Of a stretch of 64,000 nucleotides of DNA, positions 11,701 through 23,281 are shown in pieces (position 1 is the first letter of the stretch; each line of letters starts with the position of its first letter). A program made the translations under genes and the position numbers. Below the pieces are notes generated by a model that worked only from the letters and a program-made list of their open reading frames with translations, made no database searches and was not told where the DNA came from. This stretch comes from Glycine soja (Eukaryota > Streptophyta > Magnoliopsida > Fabales > Fabaceae): assembly GCF_004193775.1 (NCBI RefSeq), contig NW_021143964.1:1-64000 (forward strand), written 5' to 3'.

Positions 11701-12150
11701 CATTTGAATTTCTCGAGAGCATTCGTTGTTCAATTTCGAGCGTCTCTATGTATTATGCGACTGTATCGGACTTCTGTGTGACAATTTATGACCATTTGAA
11801 TTTCTCGAGAGCATTCGTGGTTCACTTTCAACCTTCTCGATATATTATGCGCCTAAATCGGACTTCCGTTTGAAAATTTATGACCATTTGAATTTCTCGA
11901 GAGCATTCGTTGTTCAATTTCGAGCATCTCGATGTATTATGCGCCTGTATCGGACTTCCGTGTGACAATTTAAGACAATTTGAATTTCTCGAGAGCATTC
12001 GTGGTTCAATTTCAACCTTCTCGATATATTATGCGCCTAAATCGGACTTCCGTTTGAAAAGTTATGACCATTTGAATTTCTCGAGAGCATTCGTGGTTCA
12101 ATTTCGAGCGTCTCGATGTATTATGCGCCTGAATCGGACTTCCGTGTGAC
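8741..12150 (+). repeat. CentGm/SB92-type satellite array, forward block 2
   Basis: Head-to-tail 92-bp monomers of the same general types as block 1, resuming in mid-monomer after the retroelement fragment. Most of it is built from a 14-monomer unit listed separately. From 11400 to 12150 the monomers are unordered singles and dimers of the GTGGTTCAATTTCAACC and TTGTTCAATTTCGAGCG types. No gene. Confidence 0.93.
8780..11356 (+). repeat. 14-monomer (1288-bp) higher-order unit, two tandem copies
   Basis: The unit spans about 8780-10067 and again about 10068-11356. Shared private variants in order include CCATTTAAATTT, CCTAAACCGGACTTCCATTTG, CTTCTGTTGGAAAAG, TTTAAGACAATTTG, TTCTCAAGCGCATTCG, TTGATCAATTTCG, GGAATTCCGTGTGACAATTC and TGTACTATGCGCC. 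The two matching antisense frames start exactly 1288 bp apart (8970 and 10258), and 1288 = 14 x 92. Differences are few point changes, for example TTTTTCGAGAGC at 10146 against TTTCTCGAGAGC at 8858, and CTCGAACGC against CTCGAGCGC near 11161. Confidence 0.88.
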
Positions 12151-15100
12151 AAGTTACGACCATTTGAATTTCTCGAGAGTATTCGTTGTTTAATTTCGAG
12201 CGTCTCGATATATTATGCGCCTCAATTGGACCTCCGTGTGATAAGTTATGACCATTTGAGTTTCTGGAGAGCTTCCGTTGTTCAATTTCAAGCTTCTCGA
12301 TATATTATGCGCCTGAATCGGACTTCCGTTTGAAAAGTTATGACCATTTGAATTTCTCGAGAGCATTCGTTGTTCAATTTCGAGGGTGTCGATGTATTAT
12401 GCGCCTGAACCGGACTTCCGTGTGACAAGTTATGACCATATGAATTTCTCGAGAGCTTTCGTTGTTCAATTTCGAGCGTCTAGATATAGTATGCGCCTGA
12501 ATCGGACTTCCGTGTGACAAGTTTTGACCATTTGAATTTCTCGAGAGCAGTCGTGGTTCAATTTCAACCTTCTCGATATATTATGCGCCTTAATCGGACT
12601 CCCGTTTGAAAAGTTATGAGCATTTGAATTTCTCGAGAGCATTCGTGGTTCAATTTCAACCTTCTCGATATATTATGCGCCTAAATCGGACTTCCGTATG
12701 AAAAGTTATGACTAGTTGAATTTCTCGAGAGCATTCGTTGTTCAATTTCGAGCGTCTCGATGTATTATGCGCCTGAATCGGACTTCCGTGTGACAATTTA
12801 TGACCATTTGAGTTTCTGGAGAGCTTCCGTTGTTCAATTTCAAGCTTCTCGATATATTATGCGCAAGAATCGAACTTCCGTGTGACAATTTATGACCATT
12901 TGAATTTCTCGAGAACATTCGTGGTTCAATTTCGAGCGTCTCGATGTATTATGCGCCTAAATCGAACTTCCGTTTGAAAAGTTACGACCATTTGAATTTC
13001 TTGAGAGCTTCCGATTTTCAATTTCGAGCGTCTCGATATATTATGCGCCTGAATCGGACTTCCGTGTGACAAGTTACGACCATTTGAATTTCTCGAGTGT
13101 ATTCGTTGTTTAATTTCGAGTGTCTCGATATATTATGCGCCTCAATCGGACCTCTGTGTGATAAGTTATGACCATTTGAGTTTCTGGATAGCTTCCTTTG
13201 TTCAATTTCAAGCTTCTCGATATATTATGCGCCTAAATCGGACTACCGTTTGAAAAGTTATGACCATTTCAATTTCTCGAGAGCATTCGTTGTTCAATTT
13301 CGAGGGTCTCGATGTATTATGCGCCTGAAACGGACTTCCGTGTGACAAGTTATGACCATATGAATTTCTCGAGAGCTTTCGTTGTTCAATTTCGAGCGTC
13401 TAGATATAGTATGCGCCTGAATCGGACTTCCGTGTAACAAGTTTTAACCATTTGAATTTCCCGAGAGCAGTCGTGGTTCAATTTCAACCTTCTCGATATA
13501 TTATGCGCCTAAATCAGACTTCCGTTTGAAAACTTATGACCATTTGAATTTCTCGAGAGCATTCGTAGTTCAATTTCGAGCGTCTCGATGTGTTATGCAC
13601 CTGAAGCGGACTTCCGTGTGACAAGTTACAACCATTTGAATTTCTCGAGAGTATTCGTTGTTTAATTTCGAGCGTCTCTATATATTATGCGCCTCAATCG
13701 GACCTTCGTGTAATAAGTTATGACCATTTGAGTTTCTGGAGAGGTTCCGTTGTTCAATTTCAAGCTTCTCGATATATTATGCGCCTGAATCGGACTTCCG
13801 TGTGACAAGTTACGACCATTTGAATTTATCGAGTGTATTCGTTGTTTAATTTCGAGTTTCTCGATATATTATGCGCCTCAATCGGACCTCAGTGTGATAA
13901 GTTATGACCATTTGAGTTTCTGGATAGCTTCCTTTGTTCAATTTCAAGCTTCTCGATATATTATGCGCCTAAATCGGACTTCCGTTTGAAAAGTTATGAC
14001 CATTTGAATTTCTCGAGAGTATTCGTTGTTCAATTTCGAGGGTCTCGATGTATTATGCGCCAGAACCGGACTTCCGTGTGACAAGTTATGACCATATGAA
14101 TTTCTCGAGTGCTTTCGTTGTTCAATTTCGAGCGTCTAGATATAGTATGCGCCTGAATCGGACTTCCATGTGACAAGTTTTGACCATTTGAATTTCTCGA
14201 GAGCATTCGTGGTTCAATTTCAACCTTCTCAATATATTATGCGCCTAAATCGGACTTCCGTTTGAAAATTTATGACCATTTGAATTTCTCGAGAGCATTC
14301 GTTGTTCAATTTCGAGCGTCTCGATGTATTATGCCCCTGTATCGGACTTCCATGTGACAATTTATGACCATTTGAATTTCTCGAGTGTATTCGTTGTTTA
14401 ATTTCGAGTGTCTCGATATATTATGCGCCTGAATCGGACTTCCGTGTGACAATTTATGACCATTTGAATTTCTCGAGAGCATTCGTGGTTCAATTCCAAC
14501 CTTCTCGATATATTATGCGCCTAAATCGGACTTCGGTTTGAAAAGTTACGACCATTTGAATTTCTCGAGAGCTTCCGATTTTCAATTTCGAGCGTCTTGA
14601 TATATTATGCGCCTGAATCGGACTTCCGTGTGACAAGTTACGAGCATTTGAATTGCTCGAGTGTATTCGTTGTTTAATTTCGAGTGTCTCGACATATTAT
14701 GCCCCTCAATCGGACCTCCGTGTGATAAGTTATGACCATTTGAGTTTCTGGAGAGCTTCCGTTGTTCAATTTCAAGCTTCTCGATATATTATGCGCCTGA
14801 ATCGGACTTCCGTGTGAAAAGGTATGACCATTTTAATTTCTCGAGAGCATTCGTTGTTCAATTTCGAGCGTCTTGATGTATTATGCGCCTGAATCGGACT
14901 TCCGTGTGACAATTTATGACCATTTGAGTTTCTGGAGAGCTTCCGTTGTTCAATTTCAAGCTTCTCGATATATTATGCGCCAGAATCGGACTTCCGTGTG
15001 ACAATTTATGACTATTTGAATTTCTCGAGAGCATTCGTGGTTGAATTTCAAGCGTCTCGATGTATTATGCGCTTAAATCGGACTTCCGTTTGAAAAGTTA

Positions 15101-16388
15101 CGACCATTTGAATTTCTCGAGAGCTTCCGATTTTCAATTTCGAGCGTCTCGATATATTATGCGCCTGAATCGGACTTCCGTGTGACAAGTTACGACCATT
15201 TGAATTTCTCGAGAGCATTCGTGGTTCAATTTCAACCTTCTCGATATATTATGCGCCTAAATCGGACTTCCGTTTGAAAATTTATGACCATTTGAATTTC
15301 TCGAGAGCATTCGTTGTTCAATTTCGAGCGTCTCGATGTATTATGCCCCTGTATCGGACTTCCATGTGACAATTTATGAACATTTGAATTTCTCGAGAGC
15401 ATTCGTGGTTCAATTTCAACGTTCTCGATATATTATGCGCCTAAATCGGACTTCCGTTAGAAAAGTTACGACCATTTGAATTTCTCAAGAGCTTCCGATT
15501 TTCAATTTAGAGCGTCTCGAATCGAACTTTCGTGTGAAAAGTTATGACCCTTGGAATTTCTCGAGAGGTTCCGATGTTCAATTTCGAGCGTCTCGATGTA
15601 TTATGCCCCTGTATCGGACTTCCATGTGACAATTTATGAACATTTGAATTTCTCGAGAGCATTCGTGGTTCAATTTCAACGTTCTCGATATATTATGCGC
15701 CTAAATCGGACTTCCGTTAGAAAAGTTACGACCATTTGAATTTCTCGAGAGCTTCCGATTTTCAATTTTGAGCGTCTCAATTTATTAAGTGCCTGAATCG
15801 ACTTCTGTGTGACAAGTTATGACCATATGAATTTTTCAAGAGCTTTCGTTGTTCAATGTCGAGCGTCTAGATATAGTATGCGCCTGAATCGGACTTCCGT
15901 TTGAAAAGTTACGACCATTTGAATTTCTCAAGAGCTTCCGATTTTCAATTTAGAGCGTCTCGAATCGAACTTTCGTGTGAAAAGTTATGACCCTTGGAAT
16001 TTCTCGAGAGGTTCCGATGTTCAATTTCGAGGGTCTGGATATATTATGCGCGTGAATCGTACTTTCGTGTGACAAGTTATGACCATTTGAATTTTTCGAC
16101 ACCATACGTTGTTCAATTTCGAGCGTCTCGATGTATTATGTGCCTGAATCGGATTTCCATGTGACAAGTTATGACCATATGAATTTCTCGAGAGCTTTCG
16201 TTGTTTAATTTTGAGCGTCTAGATATAGTATGCGCCTGAATAGCACTTCCGTGTGACACGTTATGACCATTTGAATTTCTCGACAGCATTCGTGGTTCAA
16301 ATCCAACCTTCTCGATATATTATGCGCCTAAGTCGGACTTCCGTTTCAAAAGTTATGACCATTTGAATTTCTCGAGAGCATTCATTGT
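12151..16388 (+). repeat. Satellite array, mixed block with first ATATAGTATGCGCC monomers
   Basis: Forward 92-bp monomers with more variety. The monomer type with CCATATGAATTTCTCGAGAGC and GTCTAGATATAGTATGCGCC first becomes regular here (from about 12430). A GAGGGT(C/G)TCGATG monomer followed by that type recurs at 12407, 13327 and 14063 (GAACCGG/GAAACGG anchors); spacings of 920 and 736 bp equal 10 and 8 monomers, so this block also grew by multi-monomer copying. No gene. Confidence 0.88.
15481..16060 (+). repeat. Truncated 76-bp monomers within a local duplication
   Basis: At 15520/15521 and at 15963/15964 the monomer text jumps from GAGCGTCTCGA straight to ATCGAACTTTCG, missing 16 bases (the TATATTATGCGCCTGA portion). 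Both truncated monomers are followed by the same odd text, TTATGACCCTTGGAATTTC and GAGAGGTTCCGATG. The spacing of 443 bp is five monomers less about 17 bases, so the lesion was copied. The monomers at about 15328-15500 are also repeated at 15588-15760 (offset 260 bp = three monomers minus 16). A related GGAATTTCTCGAGAGGATCC monomer occurs near 42245. Confidence 0.8.
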
Positions 16389-18830
16389 TCAATTTTGAGC
16401 GTCTCGATGTATTATGCGCCTGAATCGGACTTCAATGTGACAAGTTATGACCATTTCAAAATCTCGAGAGCATTCGTTGTTCAATTTCGAGCGTCTCGAT
16501 GTATTATGCGCCTGAATCGGATTTCCTTGTGACAAGTTATGACCATATGAATTTCTCGAGAGCTTTCGTTGTTCAATTTTGAGCGTCAAGATATAGTATG
16601 CGCCTGAATGGGACTTCCGTATGACAAGTTATGACCATTTGAATTTCTCGAGAGCATTCGTGGTTCAATTTCAAGCTTCTCGATATATTATGCGCCTGAA
16701 TCGGACTTCCGTGTGACAAGTTACGACCATTTGAATTTCTCGAGAGTATTCTTTGTTTAATTTCGAGGGTCTCGATATATTATGCGCCTCAATCGGACCT
16801 CCGTGTGATAAGTTATGACCATTTGAGTTTCTGGAGAGCTTCCGTTGTTCAATTTCAAGCTTCTCGATATATTATGCGCCTGAATCATACTTCCGTTTGA
16901 AAAGTTATGACCATTTGAATTTCTCGACAGCATTTGTTGTTCAATTTCGAGCGTCTCGATGTATTATGCGCCTGAATCGAACTTCCGTGTGACACGTTTG
17001 GATCATATGAATTTCTCGATAGCTTTCGTTGTTTAATTTCGAGCGTCTCGATATATTATGCAATTGAATCACAGTTCCGTTTGAAAAGATATGACCATTT
17101 GAATTTCTCGAGAGCATTCGTTGTTCAATTTTGAGCGTCTCGATGTATTATGCGCCTGAATCGGACTTCCGTGTGACAAGTTATGACCATTTGAAAATCT
17201 CGAGAGCATTCGTTGTTCAATTTGGAGTGTCTCGATGTATTATGCGCCTGAATCGGATTTCCTTGTGACAAGTTATGACCATATGAATTTCTCGAGAGCT
17301 TTCGTTGTTCAATTTTGAGCGTCTAGATATAGTATTCGCCTGAATACGACTTCCGTGTGACAAGTTATGACCATTTGAATTTCTCGAGAGCATTCGTGGT
17401 TCAATTTCAAGCTTCTCGATATATTATGTGCCTGAATCAGACTTCCGTGTGACAAGTGTCGACCATTTGAATTTCTCGAGAGTATTCGTTCTTTAATTTC
17501 TAGGGTCTTGATATATTATGCGCCTCAATCGGACCTCCGTGTGATAAGTTATGACCATTTGAGTTTCTAGAGAGCTTCCGTTGTTCAATTTCAAGCTTCT
17601 CGATATATTATGCGCCTGAATCATACTTCCGTTTGAAAAGTTATGACCATTTGAATTTCTCGACAGCATTTGTTGTTCAATTTCGAGCGTCTCGATGTAT
17701 TATGCGCCTGAATCGAACTTCCGTGTGACACGTTAGGATCATATGAATTTCTCGAGAGCTTTTGTTGTTCAATTTCGAGCTTCTAGATATAATATGCGCC
17801 TGAATCTGACATCTGTGTGACAAGTTATGACAATTTGAATTTCTCGAGAGCATTCGTGGTTCAATTTAACCCTTCTCGATATATTATGCGCCTAAATCGG
17901 ACTTCCGTTTGAAAAGGTATTACCATTTGAATTTCTCGAGAGCATTCGTTGTTCAATTTCGAGGGTGGCGATGTATTATGCGCCTGAATCGGACTTCCGT
18001 GTGACAAGTTATGACCATTTGAAAATCTCGAGAGCATTCGATGTTCAATTTCGAGCGTCTCGATGTATTATGCGCCTGAATAAGATTTCCTTTTGACAAG
18101 TTATGACCATATGAATTTCTCGAGAGCTTTCGTTGTTCAATTTTGAGCGTCTAGATATAGTATGCGATTGAATCGGACTTCCGTGTCACAAGTTATGACC
18201 ATTTGAATTTCTCGAGAGCATTCGTGGTTCAATTTCAAGCTTCTCGATATATTATGCGCCTGAATCGGACATCCGTGTGACAAGTTACGACCATTTGAAT
18301 TTCTAGAGAGCTTTCGTTGTTCAATTTCAAGCTCCTCGATATATGATGCGCCTGAATCATACTTCCGTTTTAAAAGTTAAGACCATTTGAATTTATCGAC
18401 AGCATTTATTGTTCAATTTCAAGCGTCTCGATGTATTATGCGCCTGAATCGGACTTCCGTGTGACACGTTATGACCATATGAATTTCTCGAGAGCTTTTG
18501 TTGTTCAATTTCGAGCGTCTAGATATAGTATGCGCCTGAATCGGACATCCGTGTGACAAGTTATGAGCATTTGAATTTCTCGAGAGCATTCGTGGTTCAA
18601 TTTCAACCTTCTCGATATATTACGCGCCTAAATCGGACTTCCGTTTGAAAAGTTATTACCATTTGAATTTCTCGAGAGCATTCGTTGTTCAATTTCGAGC
18701 GTGTCGATGTATTATGCGCCTGAATGGGACTTCCGTGTGACAATTTATGACCATTTGAATTTCTCGAGAGCTTCCGGTTTTCAATTTAGAGCGTCTCGAT
18801 ATGTGATGCGCCCGAATTGAACTTCCGTGT
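16389..18830 (+). repeat. 8-monomer (736-bp) higher-order pattern, about three imperfect copies
   Basis: The anchor GAATCATACTTCCG lies at 16882, 17618 and 18354, exactly 736 bp (8 x 92) apart. A second anchor, AAAATCTCGAGAGC, lies at 16458, 17194 and 18022; the last gap is 828 bp (9 x 92), so one monomer was gained on one side and lost on the other in the third copy. Units contain the CATATGAAT / ATATAGTATGCGCC type plus the CTCGACAGCATTTGTTG monomer. Copies are diverged (for example GCTCCTCGATATATGATG at 18330), suggesting an older amplification than the 1799-bp units downstream. Confidence 0.75.
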
Positions 18831-21800
18831 GAAATGTTATGACAATTTGAATTTCTCGAGAGCATTCGTGGTTCAATTTCAACCTTCTCGATATATTATG
18901 CGCCTAATTCGGACTTCCGTTTGAAAAGTTATGACCATTTGAATTTCCCGAGAGCATTCGTTGTTCAATTTCGAGCGTCTCGATGTATTATGTGCCTCAA
19001 TCGGACCTCCGTGTGATAAGTTATCACCATTTGAGTTTCTGGAGAGCTTCCGATGTTCAATTTCAAGCTTCTCGATATATTAGGCGCCTCAATCGGACTT
19101 CCGTTTGAAAAGTTATGACCATTTGAATTTCTTGATAGCATTCGTTGTTCAATTTCGAGCGTCTAGATATAGTATGCGCCTGAATCGGACTTCCGTGTGA
19201 CAAGTTATGACCATATGAATTTCTCGAGAGCTTTCATTTTTCAATTTCGATCAACTAGATATAGTATGCGCCTGAATCGGACTTCCGTGTGACAAGTTAT
19301 GACAATTTGAATTTCTCGAGAGCATTCGTGGTTCAATTTCAACCTTCTCGATATATTATGCGCCTAAATCGGACTTCTGTTTGAAAAGTTATGACATTTG
19401 AATTTCTCGAGAGCATTCGTTGTTCAATTTCGAGCCTCTCGATGTATTATGCGCCTTAATCGGACCTCCGTGTGATAAGTTATCACCATTTGAGTTTCTG
19501 GAGAGCTTCCGTTGTTCAATTTCAAGCTTCTCGATATATTAGGCGCCTGAATCGGACTTCCGTTTGGAAAGTTATGACCATTTGAATTTCCCGAGAGCAT
19601 TCGTTGTTCAATTTCGAGCGTCTCGATATATTAGGTGCCTGAATCGGACTTCCGTGTGACAAGTTATGACCAAATGAATTTCCGAGAGCTTTTGTTGTTC
19701 AATTTCAACCTTCTCGATATATTATGCGCCTAAATCGGACTTCTGTTTGAAAAGTTATGACCATTTGAATTTCTCGAGAGCATTCGTTGTTCAATTTCGA
19801 GCGTGTCAATGTATTATGCGCCTGAATCGGACTTCCGTGTGACAATTTATGACCATTTGAGTTTCTCGATAGCTTTCGTTGTTTAATTTCGAGCGTCTCG
19901 ATATATTATGCAACTGAATCACACTTCCGTTTAAAAATTTATGACCATTTGAATTTCTCGAGAGCACTCGTTGTTCAATTTCGAACGTCTCGATGTATTA
20001 TGCGCCTGAATCGGACTTTCGTGTGACAAGTTATGACCATATGAATTTCTCGAGAGCTTTCGTTGTTCAATTTTGAGCGTGTAGATATAGGATGCGCCTG
20101 AATCGGACTTTCGTGTGACAAGTTATGACAATTTGAATTTCTCGAGAGCATTCGTGGTTCAATTTCAACCTTCTCGATATATTATGCGCCTAAATCGGAC
20201 TTCTGTTTGAAAAGTTATGACCATTTGAATTTCTCGAGAGCATTCGTGGTTCAAATCCAACCTTCTCGATATATTATGCGCCTGAATCGGACTTCCGTGT
20301 GACAATTTATGACCATTTGAGTTTCTCGATAGCTTTCGTTGTTTAATTTCGAGGGTCTAGATATACTATGCGCCTGAATCAGACTTTCGTGTGATAAGTT
20401 ATCACCATTTGAGTTTCTGGAGAGCTTCCGTTGTTCAATTTCAAGCTTCTCGATATATTATGCGCCTGAATCGGACTTCCGTTTGAAAAGTTATGACCAT
20501 TTGAATTTCTCAATAGCATTCGTTGTTCAATTTCGAGCGTCTAGATATAGTATGCGCCTGAATCGGACTTCCGTGTGACAAGTTATGACCATATGAATTT
20601 CTCGAGAGCTTTCATTTTCAATTTCGATCAACTAGATATAGTTTGCGCCTGAATCGGACTTCCGTGTGACAAGTTATGACAATTTGAATTTCTCGAGAGC
20701 ATTCGTGGTTCAAATCCAACCTTCTCGATATATCATGCGCCTAAGTCGGACATCCGTTTGAAAAGTTATGACCATTTGAATTTCCCGAGAGCATTCGTTG
20801 TTCAATTTCGAGCGTCTCGATGTATTATGTGCCTCAATCGGACCTCCGTGTGATAAGTTATCACCATTTGAGTTTTTGGAGTGCTTCCGTTGTTCAATTT
20901 CAAGCTTCTCGATATATTAGGCGCCTGAATCGGACTTCCGTTTGAAAAGTTATGACCATTTGAATTTCCCGAGAGTATTCGTTGTTCGATTTCGAGCGTC
21001 TCGATGTATTAGGTGCCTGAATCGGACTTCCGTGTGACAAGTTATGACCAAATGAATTTCTCGAGAGCTTTCGTTGTTCAATTTCAACCTTCTCGATATA
21101 TTATGCGCCTAAATCGGACTTCTGTTTGAAAAGTTATGACCATTTGAATTTCTCGAGAGCATTCGTTGTTCAATTTCCAGCGTGTCGATGTATTATGCGC
21201 CTGAATTGGACTTCCGTGTGACAAGTTATGACCATATGAATTTCCCGAGAGCTTTCGTTGTTCAATTTTGAGCGTGTAGATATAGGATGCGCCTGAATCG
21301 GACTTCCGTGTGACAAGTTATGACAATTTGAATTTCTCGAGAGCATTCGTGGTTCAATTTCAACCTTCTCGATATATTATGCGCCTAAATCGGACTTCTC
21401 TTTGAAAAGTTATGACCATTTGAATTTCTCGAGAGCATTCGTTGTTCAATTTCGAGCGTGTCGATGTATTATGCGCGTGAATCGGACTTTCGTGTGACAA
21501 TTTATGATCATTTGAGTTTCTCGATATCTTTCGTTGTTTAATTTCGAGTGTCTAGATATATTATGCAACTGAATCACACTTCCCTTTAAAAAGTCATGAC
21601 CATTTGAATTTCTCGAGAGCATTCGTTGTTCAATTTTCTGCGTCTCGATGTATTATGCGCCTGAATCGGACTTCCGTGTGACAAGTTAGGACCATATGAA
21701 TTTCTCGAGAGCATTCGTTGTTCAATTTTGAGCGTCTAGATATAGTATGCGCCTGAATCGGACTTTCGTGTGACAAGTTTTGACCATTTGAATTTCTCGA

Positions 21801-23281
21801 GAGCATTCGTGGTTCAATTTCAAGCATCTCGATATATTATGCGCCTGAATTAGACTTCCGTGTGACAAGTTACGACCATTTGAATTTCTTGAGAGTATTC
21901 GTTGTTTAATTTCGAGCGTCTCGATATATTATGCGCCTCAATCGGACCTCCGTGTGATAAGTTATGACCATTTGAGTTTCTGGAGTGCTTCCGTTGTTCA
22001 ATTTCAAGCTTCTCGATATATTATGCACCTGAATCGGACTACCGTTTGAAAAGTTATGACCCTTTGAATTTCTCGAGAGCATTTGTTGTTCAATTTCGAG
22101 CGTCTCGATGTATTATGCGCCTCAATCGGACTTCCGTGTGACATGTTATGACCATATGAATTTTTCGAGAGCATTCGTTGTTCAATTTCGAGCTTGTCGA
22201 TGTATTATGCGCCTTTATCGGACTTCCGTGTGACAATTTATGACCATTTGAGGTTGTCGATAGTTATGACCATTTGCATTTCTCGATAGCATTCATTGTT
22301 CAATTTCGAGCGTCTCAATGTATTATGCGCCTAAATCGGACTTCCGTGTGACAAGTTATGCCCATATGAATTTCTCCAGAGCTTTCGTATTTCAATTTCG
22401 AGCGTCTAGCTATAGTATGCGCCTGAATCGGACATCCGTGTGACAAGTTATGACCATTCGAATTTCTCGAGAGCATTCGTGGTTCAATTTCAAGCTTCTC
22501 GATATATTATGCGCCTGAATCGGACTTCCGTGTGACAAGTTACGACCATTTGAATTTCTCGAGAGTATTCGTTGTTTAATTTCGTGCGTCTCGATATATT
22601 ATGTGCCTCAATCGGACCTCCGTGTGATAAGTTATGACCATTTGAGTTTCTAGAGAGCTTCCGTTGTTCAATTTCAAGCTTCTAGATATATTATGCGCCT
22701 AAATAAGACTTCTGTTTGAAAAGTTATGACCATTTGAATTTCTCGAGAGCATTCGTTGTTCAATTTCGAGCGTGTCGATGTATTATGCGCCTGAATCGGA
22801 CTTCCGTGTGACAATTTATGATAATTTGAGTTTCTCGATAGCTTTCGTTGTTTAATTTCGAGCGTCTCGATATATTATGCAACTGAATCACACTTCCGTT
22901 TAAAAATTTATGACCATTTGAATTTCTCGAGAGCACTCGTTGTTCAATTTCGAGCGTCTCGATGTATTATGCGCCTGAATCGGACTTTCGTGTGACAAGT
23001 TATGACCATATGAATTTCTCGAGAGCTTTCGTTGTTCAATTTTGAGCGTGTAGATATAGGATGCGCCTGAATCGGACTTTCGTGTGACAAGTTATGACAA
23101 TTTGAATTTCTCGAGAGCATTCGTGGTTCAATTTCAACCTTCTCGATATATTATGCGCCTAAATCGGACTTCTGTTTGAAAAGTTATGACCATTTGAATT
23201 TCTCGAGAGCATTCGTGGTTCAAATCCAACCTTCTCGATATATTATGCGCCTAAGTCGAACTTCCGTTTGAAAAGTTATGA
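18831..23281 (+). repeat. Satellite array, mixed block with 15-monomer and long-offset duplications
   Basis: Anchors TTATCACCATTTGAG at 19021, 19480, 20399 and 20858 show a 1378-bp duplication (15 x 92 minus 2), confirmed by the private GATCAACTAGATATAG monomer at 19249 and 20626. A second pair, 19730-20280 and about 22689-23239, shares the ordered variants CGAGCGTGTC, GCAACTGAATCACAC, GAGAGCACTCG (19972 and 22931, offset 2959), GTAGATATAGGATGCG and GTTCAAATCCAACC. Single odd monomers include ACATTTGAATTTC lacking a base near 19394. No gene. Confidence 0.82.
22238..22263 (+). repeat. 26-bp vestigial monomer (first of a marker series)
   Basis: A full monomer is cut to 26 bp: TTATGACCATTTGAGGTTGTCGATAG is followed immediately by the next TTATGACC, so about 66 of 92 bases are missing. 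Identical-length remnants ending TTTGTCGATAG start at 23828, 24405, 25627, 26204, 27426, 28003, 29225, 29802, 31024, 31601, 36776, 37537, 39125, 39519 and 40280. They occur only between 22 and 41 kb and mark the phase of both higher-order repeat families there. The lesion probably arose once and spread by block amplification; the two sub-types (AGTTTGTCGATAG and TGTTTGTCGATAG) alternate inside each unit. Confidence 0.9.
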
